Source of the DNA: CAWJMD01 sp963843835
Lineage (GTDB): Bacteria; Actinomycetota; Actinomycetes; Actinomycetales; CAWJMD01
NCBI GenBank assembly: GCA_963843835.1
Contig: CAWJMD010000003.1
Coordinates: 434,001-498,000 of the forward strand
Length of the DNA stretch: 64,000 nucleotides
Direction: 5' to 3'
Below the pieces are notes generated by a model that saw only the letters and a list, made by a program, of their open reading frames with translations, made no database searches and was not told the origin of the DNA. The position numbers and the translations under genes are program-made. Shown here in pieces: positions 8,828 through 16,818 of the stretch. The first letter of the stretch is position 1. Every line of letters starts with the position of its first letter.

Positions 8828-9160
8828 CTACCAGGTGCCGCCGTACCCGCCCGTCGAGCCGCCCCCGCTGATCGCACGCACCGCGGGGCGCACCCTCGCC
8901 AGGTACACCCCGGCCGCGACCACCGCCGCGAGGTTGAGGATGTTGATGGGGCCGAGGAAGAAGTTGGGGAGGGAGACCAGGCCCACGGCCACGGCGACCC
9001 CGAGGATGATCATCCAGATCTGCTTCGTCTGGTTGCCGCTGGCTGGGAACGCGTCCGCACGGTGGCGGAGGGCGTCGACGAGGCAGAAGGTCTGCATCCC
9101 CAGCGCGGCCAGCGCCAGCGCCCAGTAGATGAGGACCTGCAGCGTTCCCAGGAAGATCAC
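8828..9160 (-). CDS. DUF2516 membrane protein (Rv0476-like)
   Basis: A 110-residue protein with three hydrophobic segments (about residues 5-25, 47-65 and 70-88) and the family core FCLVDALRHRADAFPASGNQ followed by TKQIW. DUF2516 proteins are small actinobacterial membrane proteins without known function. In M. tuberculosis the homologue (Rv0476) sits beside hbhA; here hbhA is 5.5 kb away, with dtd, an asparaginase and a polysaccharide cassette in between. The C-terminal tail is Gly-rich. Confidence 0.87.
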   Translation of the reverse strand: MIFLGTLQVLIYWALALAALGMQTFCLVDALRHRADAFPASGNQTKQIWMIILGVAVAVGLVSLPNFFLGPINILNLAAVVAAGVYLARVRPAVRAISGGGSTGGYGGTW

Positions 9161-9169
9161 GCCCCGATC

Positions 9170-9649
9170 CTACGGTGTCGTCCTGCCTGCGCCCTGGCCC
9201 GCCGTGGCCGTGTCGAGCAGGAGGGTCACCGGTCCGTCGTTGACCAGGGCGACGCGCATGTCGGCACCGAACACGCCGGTCGCCACCGTCAGGCCCTCGG
9301 CCCGCAGTGCGGCGACCAGCGCCTCGACGACCGGCTCGGCCACGGCGGCCGGTGCCGCCGCGTTCCAGGACGGGCGCCGGCCCTTGCTGCTGTCGGCGTA
9401 GAGCGTGAACTGGCTGACGACCAGCAGCGGAGCGCTGACGTCCGAGACGGACCGCTCGCCGGCGAGGATGCGCAGGCCCGCCACCTTGCGCGCGGTCCAG
9501 GTCACCTCGGCGGGCCCGTCGTCATGGGTGACGCCGAGCAGCACCAGCAGGGCCTGCCCGCTCTCGTTGGCCGCCCCGTCGGCCTCGCCCACGACGTCGC
9601 CTGCCACGGTCACCGACGCGTGCGTGACCCTCTGCACCAGCGCTCGCAC
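9170..9649 (-). CDS. dtd: D-aminoacyl-tRNA deacylase
   Basis: A 159-residue enzyme that removes D-amino acids wrongly charged to tRNA. Family marks are the start MRALVQRVTHASVTV, the active-site motif SQFTLYAD (about residues 78-85) followed by KGRRPSW, and the C-terminal cis-proline-type motif NDGPVTLLLDT. DTD works as a cytosolic homodimer. The ATG at 9649 gives the usual length plus a short Gly/Thr tail. It lies 10 bp from the asparaginase stop and is probably in the same transcript. Confidence 0.95.
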   Translation of the reverse strand: MRALVQRVTHASVTVAGDVVGEADGAANESGQALLVLLGVTHDDGPAEVTWTARKVAGLRILAGERSVSDVSAPLLVVSQFTLYADSSKGRRPSWNAAAPAAVAEPVVEALVAALRAEGLTVATGVFGADMRVALVNDGPVTLLLDTATAGQGAGRTTP

Positions 9650-9658
9650 GAGCCCTCC

Positions 9659-10687
9659 TCAGGTGCGCGCCGGCGCCACGGCGACGATCTCGCCGACCGG
9701 GCGCCCGTGCCCGAGCACCGGCACGTGCCCGACCTCGTCCAGCACCGGAGCGTCCAGTCCCAACTCCCGGAGCACGGCGGCCATCACCACGGGCCGAGCG
9801 CGCTGGGAGCCGTCGAGGATCTTCAGGGCCGCGGCGCGGCCGTCGGCGAGCCCCACCGCGTAGACCCCCTCCGCTCCGTCCTTGGCCACCAGCCCGGGAA
9901 CGCCGGCCATCAGCCGGGTCACGTCCCGGCCCGTGCCGCCGACCATCTCCGGGTGCGCGCTCATGGCGCGGCCCACGCGGGCGAGCGGGTCCGACCCGGC
10001 CCCGCCGTGGTCGGCGGACGCGGCTCGCGCGACGGCTCCGAACGCCCGTGCGAGACCGGTCAGGGTGCACGAGAAGAGGGGAGCGCCGCAGCCGTCGACG
10101 GCCACGTGGTGCGGCTCGTCGCCGGTGAGCTCGCGGATCACCTCGCGGATCGCGCGCTGCAGGGGGTGCGCCGGGTCCAGGTAGCTCGCGGTGTCCCACC
10201 CCGCGGCCACGCACGTCGCGAGCATCGCCGCGTGCTTGCCGGAGCAGTTCTGGGCCAGGGAGGTGGGTCCGTGGCCGTCAGCGCGCCACCGCAGGGCGGC
10301 CTCCTCGTCGATCGGGAGGTCGGGCGTGTTCTGCAGGTCCGCCTCCGACAGCCCCGCACCGCTGAGGATCCGCAGCGCGCCCTCGCGGTGCATGGGCTCT
10401 CCCGAGTGGCTCGCGCACGCCAGCGCCAGGAGCGGACCGTCGAGGTCGAGACCCGACCGCAGCATGGCGACCGCCTGGAGCGGCTTGAGCGAGCTGCGCG
10501 CGAACACGTCGAGGTGCGGGTCGCCCGCGCGGACGGTGACCCTGCCGGACGGGTCGCAGCCGACCACGTGGCCGTGGTGCACGGACTCGACCACGTCGAC
10601 GCGGACGACGGTCGCGACCACGTCGGCGGCCGAGGCGAGCTCGGGTGGGGGCGCGGTGGTGCGGGAGGCATGGAGGGGGCTGGGCAC
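9659..10687 (-). CDS. Asparaginase II-type protein
   Basis: The 342-residue protein fits the asparaginase II family (COG4448), which is unrelated to type I/II bacterial AnsA/AnsB. Visible family blocks are VESVHHGHVVGCDPSG, FARSSLKPLQAVAML, ACASHSGEP, the QNCSGKHAAML block near residue 147, and AMSAHPEMVGGTGR. Members hydrolyse L-asparagine to aspartate and ammonia, but few have been tested, so the exact substrate is uncertain. No signal peptide is visible and it should be cytosolic. Its start lies about 160 bp from the divergent polysaccharide gene at 10845. Confidence 0.88.
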   Translation of the reverse strand: MPSPLHASRTTAPPPELASAADVVATVVRVDVVESVHHGHVVGCDPSGRVTVRAGDPHLDVFARSSLKPLQAVAMLRSGLDLDGPLLALACASHSGEPMHREGALRILSGAGLSEADLQNTPDLPIDEEAALRWRADGHGPTSLAQNCSGKHAAMLATCVAAGWDTASYLDPAHPLQRAIREVIRELTGDEPHHVAVDGCGAPLFSCTLTGLARAFGAVARAASADHGGAGSDPLARVGRAMSAHPEMVGGTGRDVTRLMAGVPGLVAKDGAEGVYAVGLADGRAAALKILDGSQRARPVVMAAVLRELGLDAPVLDEVGHVPVLGHGRPVGEIVAVAPART

Positions 10688-10844
10688 GCCCGCAGCCTAG
10701 GACCTCCCCGCGGTCCCCGACCGGCGACGGGCGACGTACCCTCGAACGCGAGCACACCGTCGCACACCTGTCCCACGAGGCATTCCGGGCGATACTGTCG
10801 TAAACGGCTTTGATCGCTCACCGCCGAGGGCACAGGAGCGCACC

Positions 10845-11987
10845 ATGAGTCCGACGTCCCGCCTCCTCGCGGCACTCGCCGCCGAGGACGAGCAACCCGA
10901 GCTGGGCGCGGCCGCCCAGCAGGTGGTGCGCGGGCGGCGCGTCCTGGTGACCGGGGCCGGCGGGTCCATCGGCAGTGAGCTCGTCCGCCAGGTGCTCCGC
11001 CTGGGTCCTGCGTCCGTCCACCTGCTCGACCACGACGAGTCGGCCCTGCACGCGCTGGAGCTGGACCTGCGGGGGCACGGCCTGTTCGACGACGACCGCG
11101 CCGTGCTCGCGGACGTGCGCGACCGGACGACCCTGAGGCGGCTGATGGCCAGGCTGCGCCCCGAGCTCGTGCTGCACGCCGCAGCGCACAAGCACGTCTC
11201 CCTGCTGGAGCGGTACCCCGCCGAGGGCGTGAAGACGAACGTCCTCGGCACGCTCGACCTCGTCTCGGCGGCGGTCGAGCACGGCGTCGAGCGCTTCGTG
11301 AACATCTCGACCGACAAGGCGGCCAACCCCCTGTCGGTGCTGGGGATGACCAAGCGCGTGGCCGAGGTCGTGGTGGCCGCCCACGCCGGCCGAGGCACCC
11401 ACCTGGCCTCGGTGCGTTTCGGCAACGTCCTCGGCTCGCGTGGCTCGCTGATCTCGTCGATCACCCACCAGATGCGGGCCGGCGGGCCGGTGACCGTGAC
11501 CCACACCGAGGCCACACGGTTCTTCATGACCATCCCGGCGGCGGCCGCGCTCGTCCTCGAGGCCGCGGCGGCCGCGGACTCGGGCGAGGTCTACGTGCTC
11601 GACATGGGCGACCCCGTGCGGGTCTACGACCTCGTCCGCGACTTCCTCGCGTCGCACGGCCACCCGGAGGTGCCCGTCCGCATCACCGGGCTGCGCCCGG
11701 GCGAGAAGCTGCACGAGGAGCTCGTCGACCCCCTCGAGGTGGGTGAGCGGACGGACCACCCGCTGATCAGCCGCGTCACCTGGGGGATGCCCTCCGCCGT
11801 CCCCCCGCCCGTCGGCTTCACGGCCCGCGTCGAGGCGTTGCGGGCCGTGGCCCACACGGGAGACGACGCGGAGCTCCTGGCCCACCTGGAGTCGCTCGTC
11901 CCGCGACCCGTGGTCGGCCTCGGGGAGCCCTCGACGCCCGTCACCGTGGTCCTCGACGACGCACAGGCCGTCGGGCACCCGCGTTGA
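10845..11987 (+). CDS. CapD/FlaA1-like nucleotide-sugar dehydratase, soluble form
   Basis: A 380-residue extended SDR enzyme. The NAD(P) motif is GAGGSIGSE at about residue 44. The active-site region STDKAANPLSVLGMTKR has the Lys-type catalytic set of UDP-GlcNAc 4,6-dehydratases such as FlaA1 and CapD. GLRPGEKLHEEL closes the domain. Unlike WbpM/CapD it lacks the N-terminal membrane helices. The expected product is a 4-keto-6-deoxy nucleotide sugar for a surface glycan. AGGAG lies 8 bases before the ATG. Its stop overlaps the TTG start of the next gene (TTGA), so it is coupled to the glycosyltransferase. Confidence 0.9.
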   Translation: MSPTSRLLAALAAEDEQPELGAAAQQVVRGRRVLVTGAGGSIGSELVRQVLRLGPASVHLLDHDESALHALELDLRGHGLFDDDRAVLADVRDRTTLRRLMARLRPELVLHAAAHKHVSLLERYPAEGVKTNVLGTLDLVSAAVEHGVERFVNISTDKAANPLSVLGMTKRVAEVVVAAHAGRGTHLASVRFGNVLGSRGSLISSITHQMRAGGPVTVTHTEATRFFMTIPAAAALVLEAAAAADSGEVYVLDMGDPVRVYDLVRDFLASHGHPEVPVRITGLRPGEKLHEELVDPLEVGERTDHPLISRVTWGMPSAVPPPVGFTARVEALRAVAHTGDDAELLAHLESLVPRPVVGLGEPSTPVTVVLDDAQAVGHPR

Positions 11988-13204
11988 CGCTGACCGCCCT
12001 CGTCGCAGCCACGCTCCTGCTTCCGCTCGTCCTCGTGCTGCTCGACGTCGTCGCCATCTTCCGCGGCCGAGCCCTCCCGGACGACCTCGCAGGCGCCTGG
12101 TCGGACGACTTCGACCTGCTGGTGCCGATCTGGGGATCGACGCGCTACCTGACCAACGTCGACTACCTCAGCCGGTACGCGGAGCGGGTCGTCCTGGTGA
12201 CGACGACCGCCGAGTCGCCGGAGTTCTACGCGGACCTGCGGACGATCGCGAACGAGCACGGGTTCCGCGTCTTCGCCGGCCACGTCCCGGGCCACGGTGG
12301 TGCGGGCGCCAGCCGGAGCGGCGCGGGGCTGGTGCGCGACACGATCGTCCGCGACTGCCATCGCGTCCTCACCGCGGAGCACGTCGTGTGCCTGGACGCC
12401 GACACGGTCACGACCCGTCCCATCGAGGAGCTAATCGGCGAGATCGCGCTCCACCGCTACGACTTCGTCTCCGTGTCACTCGCACCCTCGAACACCGGTC
12501 GGCTCCTCGGCAGGCTGCAGGCGCACGAGTACCGGTCGTCGATGCTGGTGCGGCGCGTGGTGCCCTGGCTGGTCTCCGGCGCGTGCCACGCCGGTCGGCG
12601 TGTGGTCCACCGCGACGTGATGAACCGGCACTCGCTCTTCTACCAGGGCAACGACGTCGAGGTCGGCTACCTGGCTGACGCCCGCGGGTACCGCGTCGGG
12701 CACATCCCCTTCGAGGTGCCGACCGAGGTCCCGGACAGGTGGCGGGACTGGTTGCGGCAGAGGTACTTCTGGGCCGGAGGCGAGTTCCGCCTGTTCATCG
12801 TCAACCCGCAGCTGCTCTTCACGCACCCCTTCTTCTGGGCGTACGGGGCGCTGATGGTCTTCGGCCTGCTCGTGGGCCGCTACTACAGCCTGCTGCATCC
12901 GTCGATCGTGATCGCGGTCGTGCTGGTGGCGTACCTGCTCGCCCAGGCGCTGATCCACCGACGGCACCTCGACGCCGCCATCCTGCTCGTGCCCTTCTAC
13001 AGCGCGATCTCCAGCCTGGTGATGACGCCGCTCGCCTTCGTCTCCTACGTCGACCAGGTGCGGCGCACCGGCACCTTCGGCTTCATCGACGTCGACCGCC
13101 CGGTGCCGGTCGGCGTCGGGACGCCCGACGACGCGTCCGGTCTGCTGGTCCCGGACGAGGGCGTCGACGACGATCAGGCCCGGGGACGACCCAGGGCGCG
13201 GTAG
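11984..13204 (+). CDS. Membrane family 2 glycosyltransferase, processive-synthase-like
   Basis: The 406-residue protein has an N-terminal membrane helix (about 4-22), a cytosolic GT-A domain and four C-terminal hydrophobic segments (about 285-350). Motifs seen are FDLLVPIWGS, the DxD in CLDADTVT, GNDVEVGYLAD as the acceptor/base region and RQRYFW in place of QxxRW. This layout matches cellulose- or hyaluronan-type synthases that polymerise and export a glycan. The TTG start at 11984 overlaps the CapD-like stop. Its 3' end overlaps the convergent UDP-glucose dehydrogenase by 31 bp. The polymer made is unknown. Confidence 0.86.
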   Translation: MTLTALVAATLLLPLVLVLLDVVAIFRGRALPDDLAGAWSDDFDLLVPIWGSTRYLTNVDYLSRYAERVVLVTTTAESPEFYADLRTIANEHGFRVFAGHVPGHGGAGASRSGAGLVRDTIVRDCHRVLTAEHVVCLDADTVTTRPIEELIGEIALHRYDFVSVSLAPSNTGRLLGRLQAHEYRSSMLVRRVVPWLVSGACHAGRRVVHRDVMNRHSLFYQGNDVEVGYLADARGYRVGHIPFEVPTEVPDRWRDWLRQRYFWAGGEFRLFIVNPQLLFTHPFFWAYGALMVFGLLVGRYYSLLHPSIVIAVVLVAYLLAQALIHRRHLDAAILLVPFYSAISSLVMTPLAFVSYVDQVRRTGTFGFIDVDRPVPVGVGTPDDASGLLVPDEGVDDDQARGRPRAR

Positions 13205-14487
13205 GTCCAGCCTGCCGCTCGCCACACCTCGGGGTCGAGCGCGTTGCGGCCGTCGAGCATGCTCCGGTTGCGCACGATGTCGCCGAGCTTGGAGGCGTCG
13301 AGCCCCGTGAACTGTGGCCACTCGGTGAGCAGCAGCACGACGTCCGCCCCCTCGCAGGCCTCCTCGGCGGTGGGCACGTAGGAGAGGTCCGGCCACATCC
13401 GCCGGGCGTTGTCGAGCGCGTGCGGGTCGGTGACCACCACGTCGCCACCCTGAAGGCGCATCTGCGCCGCCACGTTGAGGGCCGGCGAGTCGCGGATGTC
13501 GTCGCTGTGCGGCTTGAAGGCCGCGCCGAGCACGGCGATCCGACGTCCCACGAACGAGCCGCCGCAGGCCTCACGGGCCATCTCGACCATGCGGGACCGG
13601 CGGCGAAGGTTGATCGCGTCCACCTCGCGCAGGAAGGTGAGCGCCTGGTCGGCTCCGAGCTCACCGGCACGCGCCATGAAGGCCCTGATGTCCTTGGGCA
13701 GGCAACCGCCGCCGAAGCCGAGACCGGCGCCCAGGAACTTGCGCCCGATGCGGTCGTCGTAGCCGATCGCGTCAGCGAGGAGCGTGACGTCGGCACCGGC
13801 GGCCTCGCACACCTCGGACATGGCGTTGATGAACGAGATCTTCGTGGCGAGGAAGGCGTTCGCGGCGACCTTGACGAGCTCCGCGGTCTCGTAGTCGCAC
13901 GCGACGACCGGCGTGCCCGCCTCGATCGCGGTCGCGTAGACCTCCCGCAGCACCTGCTCCGCCCGCTCGCCGGCGACTCCGAAGACGAGGCGGTCAGGTG
14001 CCACCGTGTCCATGACGGCGTGCCCCTCGCGCAGGAACTCGGGGTTCCAGGCGAGCTCGAGGTGCGGCGCCGCGTCGGCCAGCACCGCGCTCAACGACGC
14101 CGCCGTCCCCACCGGGACGGTCGACTTGCCGACGACCAGGGCGGACGAGGTCAGGTGCTGGGCCACCGTCGTGAAGGCGGCGAAGACCTGCGTGGTGTCG
14201 GCGGCCAGCTCGCCCTTGCGCTGCGGCGTGCCCACGCAGACGAAGACGACATCGGCCCCGGCGAGCGCCGAGAAGTCGGTGGTGAACGTCAGCCGTCCCG
14301 TGGCCAGGGTCCGGGCCAGCAGGTCGTCGAGCTCGGGCTCGAAGAAGGGCGCGGCCGCGTCGCACAGGCCGGCCACCTTGGCGGCGTCGAGGTCGACGCC
14401 GACCACCCGGTGCCCCAGCTCCGCCATGCAGGCCGCGTGCACCGCGCCCAGGTACCCGCAGCCGACTACGCCGATCGTCATCGTCAT
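13174..14487 (-). CDS. UDP-glucose 6-dehydrogenase
   Basis: A 437-residue enzyme that oxidises UDP-glucose to UDP-glucuronate with NAD. The Rossmann motif GVVGCGYLGAVHA opens the protein, STVPVGT and the NPEFLREG block follow, and the catalytic cysteine sits in GFGGGCLPKD (about residue 258). GAAFKPHSDDIRDSPAL marks the C-terminal UDP-binding domain. The start is ATG 14487 (MTMTIGVVGCG), since the frame upstream runs through the hbhA terminator hairpin. Together with the convergent GT2 and CapD-like genes it supplies a uronic-acid precursor to a surface polysaccharide. Confidence 0.95.
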   Translation of the reverse strand: MTMTIGVVGCGYLGAVHAACMAELGHRVVGVDLDAAKVAGLCDAAAPFFEPELDDLLARTLATGRLTFTTDFSALAGADVVFVCVGTPQRKGELAADTTQVFAAFTTVAQHLTSSALVVGKSTVPVGTAASLSAVLADAAPHLELAWNPEFLREGHAVMDTVAPDRLVFGVAGERAEQVLREVYATAIEAGTPVVACDYETAELVKVAANAFLATKISFINAMSEVCEAAGADVTLLADAIGYDDRIGRKFLGAGLGFGGGCLPKDIRAFMARAGELGADQALTFLREVDAINLRRRSRMVEMAREACGGSFVGRRIAVLGAAFKPHSDDIRDSPALNVAAQMRLQGGDVVVTDPHALDNARRMWPDLSYVPTAEEACEGADVVLLLTEWPQFTGLDASKLGDIVRNRSMLDGRNALDPEVWRAAGWTYRALGRPRA

Positions 14488-14549
14488 GCGCCCATCCTGC
14501 CGCAGGGCGAACCGGCACGAGGACGGAACGGTCGGGCCACCGAGACATG

Positions 14550-14588
14550 AGAAGTGGGGCACGCCGGCGTACGGCCTGCCCCACTTCT
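14550..14588 (-). terminator. Strong stem-loop downstream of hbhA
   Basis: Perfect 12-bp inverted repeats (AGAAGTGGGGCA and its complement) flank a 15-nt loop. The hairpin lies 30 bp past the hbhA stop and before the UDP-glucose dehydrogenase start, so it should end hbhA transcription. There is no long T tract, which is common in GC-rich actinobacteria. Confidence 0.75.
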
Positions 14589-14619
14589 ACGATCTCGCCG
14601 GGTCAGCGAGGGCGTGGTG

Positions 14620-15291
14620 TCAGCTGCCGACCTTGTCGGCGGCGGCGGACGCTGCCTTCGTCGCCGAGGCGGCCGTCTTGCGAGCGGTGGTCGCCGCACC
14701 CTTGGTGGCCGACTTCGACGCGGCGGCGCGCTTGCGTGCCGTCGTCGCGGTCCGCTTGGCCGGTGCCTTGGTGGCCTTGGTGGCCGACGAGGCGCTCTTG
14801 GTCGCGGTCGTCCGGGTGGACTCGGCGGCCTTCTCGGCCTGACGGGTCGCTGTGGTCACCGTGGCCTTGGCGGCGGTGGTGGTGTCCTTGGTGCCACGAC
14901 GGACGGTCGTCACCGCGGCCTTGGTGCGCGACAGGGTCGTGCGGCCCTGCTCGACCAGCTCCTGGGTCGCCTTCTGGCGACGGATGCGCTCGACCAGCTT
15001 CTTGCCGCGGCCGGCGAGCTCGTCGAAGCCCTCCTCCACCCTGCCGGCGGCCTCGAGGCCCTTGCTCACGGCGGTGGTGGGGAGCTGCTTGGCGGCCAGG
15101 GGCAGCTGCCGGGCCTGCTGGACGGAGGCCTGCAGGCTGACGCTGTCGAGCTCCTTGCGGACATCGGCGGCGCGCTTCTGGGCGCTGGCCTGGGTGGCGC
15201 GGACACGCTCGACGGCGAGGTCGGTGATGCCCACCACCACGTAGCCGGTGTCGACGGCGGTCTTCTTCAGGTCATCGGTCAGGGTCGTCAT
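14620..15291 (-). CDS. hbhA: Heparin-binding hemagglutinin-like surface protein
   Basis: A 223-residue HbhA-type protein. Residues 1-110 form a long coiled-coil helix (KKTAVDTGYVVVGITDLAVE and after). The last 100 residues are a Lys/Ala/Thr-rich basic tail with many KA, TA and SA repeats, like the heparin/DNA-binding tail of HbhA or of histone-like Hlp. Mycobacterial HbhA is surface-exposed and binds glycosaminoglycans; in a free-living actinobacterium the tail may bind anionic polymers or nucleic acid. It starts one base after the stop of the XRE regulator, the same order as Rv0474-Rv0475, so the two form one operon. Confidence 0.85.
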   Translation of the reverse strand: MTTLTDDLKKTAVDTGYVVVGITDLAVERVRATQASAQKRAADVRKELDSVSLQASVQQARQLPLAAKQLPTTAVSKGLEAAGRVEEGFDELAGRGKKLVERIRRQKATQELVEQGRTTLSRTKAAVTTVRRGTKDTTTAAKATVTTATRQAEKAAESTRTTATKSASSATKATKAPAKRTATTARKRAAASKSATKGAATTARKTAASATKAASAAADKVGS

Positions 15292-15292
15292 G

Positions 15293-15814
15293 TCACTGTC
15301 CTCCAGTGGTCTTGCGGGGGGTCTTGGTCGAGCGGGCCGTGCGGCCCGTCGAGCTCGTGCGGGTGGACGCCGACGTCTTCGCGCCGTCGCCCCGCGTGCT
15401 GGTCCCGGACGCGGAGGGCTTCCGCCGCCGGGGCGCCGTCGTCGTCGTCGGCGCTGCGTCCTGCGCGTCGGCCTGCTGGCTCTCCGCGCGGAACGAGGCG
15501 TAGATGTCGAGCAGCACCCGACGGTGCCGTTCGGTGAGGTGGGGGTCGGACATGATCGCCGTCTCCACCTCGGCCCGGCCCTCGCGCTCGTCGAGGATCC
15601 CGGCACGCACGTACAGCACCTCGGCCGAGATGCGGAGCCCCTTGGCGATCTGCTGGAGCACCTCCGCGCTCGGCTTGCGCAGGCCACGCTCCACCTGGCT
15701 CAGGTAGGGGTTCGACACCCCGGCGACCTCCGCGAGCTGACGCAGCGACAGCTTCGCGCTGTGCCGCTGCTCGCGCAGGAACTCGCCGAGCTCGGTGACT
15801 TTCAGGGTGGCCAT
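15293..15814 (-). CDS. XRE-family regulator of the hbhA operon (Rv0474-like)
   Basis: A 173-residue protein. An HTH_3 domain occupies residues 8-62, with the recognition helix in SNPYLSQVERGLRKPS. A short helical segment follows (EVETAIMSDPHLTERHRRVLLDIY) and then a low-complexity Ser/Thr/Arg/Lys tail. It matches Rv0474, which is likewise paired with hbhA. The ATG at 15814 (MATLKVTELGEFL) is preferred over an in-frame start 17 codons upstream, because that stretch overlaps the palindromes taken as its operator. Autoregulation is likely but inferred. Confidence 0.88.
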   Translation of the reverse strand: MATLKVTELGEFLREQRHSAKLSLRQLAEVAGVSNPYLSQVERGLRKPSAEVLQQIAKGLRISAEVLYVRAGILDEREGRAEVETAIMSDPHLTERHRRVLLDIYASFRAESQQADAQDAAPTTTTAPRRRKPSASGTSTRGDGAKTSASTRTSSTGRTARSTKTPRKTTGGQ

Positions 15815-15824
15815 GCATCCACTG

Positions 15825-15867
15825 TGCTTGCTCTGGCAAGCAGTTGCAAGCGCTAGCAGCAGCAAGC
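15825..15867. promoter_or_regulatory. Candidate operator upstream of the XRE-hbhA operon
   Basis: A perfect 7-4-7 palindrome TGCTTGC-TCTG-GCAAGCA spans 15825-15842, ten bases before the regulator ATG. GCAAGC recurs at 15847 and 15862. The cluster sits where the promoter or leader should be, so it is probably the regulator's own binding site. Confidence 0.55.
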
Positions 15868-15929
15868 GGACGTGGGCTGCGTCACGTCGTGCTCAGCAGA
15901 CCCCTCTCGAGGGCGGAGGACCCCCGCGC

Positions 15930-16781
15930 TCAGGTGCGGACGGGGCGCCGGTCCCTGACTCCGAGCAGCTCCCTGGCGTCCGTGGTGCTCATCGGGGGGC
16001 GCTGCATCTCCGACGCCAGCCGTGCCGCGCGCTCCACCAGCTCGTCGTTGCCCTGCACCGGACGGCCTCTGCCGTACATCAGGTTGTCCTCCATACCGAC
16101 CCGGAGGTGGCCGCCCATCGACAGCGCGGCCGCCATCACCGGCAGGTGGCTGCGTCCGATGCCGGTCGCCGACCACGACGTGACCTCCTCCGGGAGGGCG
16201 GCGACACCGGCGGCCAGTGCCTGCGTCGTGCCGGGCATGCCACCGGGGACCCCGGTGACGAAGTCGACGTGCACGCGGCCGCCGAACGGCAGCCCGCACG
16301 TGTCGACCAGGCGTCGCAGCGACTCGACCTGGCCCAGGTCGAACAGCTCGAACTCCGGCACCACCTCGCGCTCCTGCGCCTGCCGGTACAGGTCGACCAT
16401 CAGCGACCACGGGTTCATGAAGACGTCGTCACCGAAGTTGACGGTGCCGCACGTCAGGGAGCACGAGTCCGGCTCGGCCTCCAGCACGCGCAGCCGCGTC
16501 TCGAGGGGGTCGTGCACGCTGCCGCCGGTCGACAGCTGCACCACCAGGTCGGTCTGCTCACGCAGCCCCTCGACGGTCGCGCGGAGCCGTCCGAGATCGA
16601 GGGTCGGCCGGTGGTCGTCGTCGCGGATGTGCACGTGCACCAGGGCCGCCCCCGCGGCCTCGCAGGCGACCGCGGTCGCGACCAGCTCGTCGAGCGTGGT
16701 CGGCAGCTGCGGCCACTGCTCCTTGGACGTCTCGGCCCCGGTAGGAGCCACGGTGATCAGCGTCGTCGGCACGTCGCGCAT
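15930..16781 (-). CDS. BKACE (DUF849) beta-keto acid cleavage enzyme
   Basis: A 283-residue TIM-barrel protein of the 3-keto-5-aminohexanoate cleavage family. These zinc enzymes split beta-keto acids with acetyl-CoA to give acetoacetate plus a CoA ester. Seen are the N-terminal ITVAPTGAETSK, the metal-binding HxH in LVHVHIRD (about residue 47), QLSTGG, and the late block SMGGHLRVGMEDN. The natural substrate cannot be told from sequence. The ATG at 16781 (MRDVPTTLITVAPTG) was chosen at the family start. It is followed by hbhA-XRE on the same strand but has its own spacing, and may be read from the ygfZ side. Confidence 0.9.
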   Translation of the reverse strand: MRDVPTTLITVAPTGAETSKEQWPQLPTTLDELVATAVACEAAGAALVHVHIRDDDHRPTLDLGRLRATVEGLREQTDLVVQLSTGGSVHDPLETRLRVLEAEPDSCSLTCGTVNFGDDVFMNPWSLMVDLYRQAQEREVVPEFELFDLGQVESLRRLVDTCGLPFGGRVHVDFVTGVPGGMPGTTQALAAGVAALPEEVTSWSATGIGRSHLPVMAAALSMGGHLRVGMEDNLMYGRGRPVQGNDELVERAARLASEMQRPPMSTTDARELLGVRDRRPVRT

Positions 16782-16818
16782 CCTGCCAGACCACGTGCCG
16801 TCCGCCCGGACCCTCCGG

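Noticed and set aside
8804..10813. Long plus-strand open frame of 669 codons opposite dtd and the asparaginase
   Set aside because: It is antisense to two well-conserved genes and has the Arg/Gly/His-rich composition of shadow frames in high-GC DNA. The same holds for long frames at 12739-14550, 41123-43267, 47260-49311 and 48962-51034.
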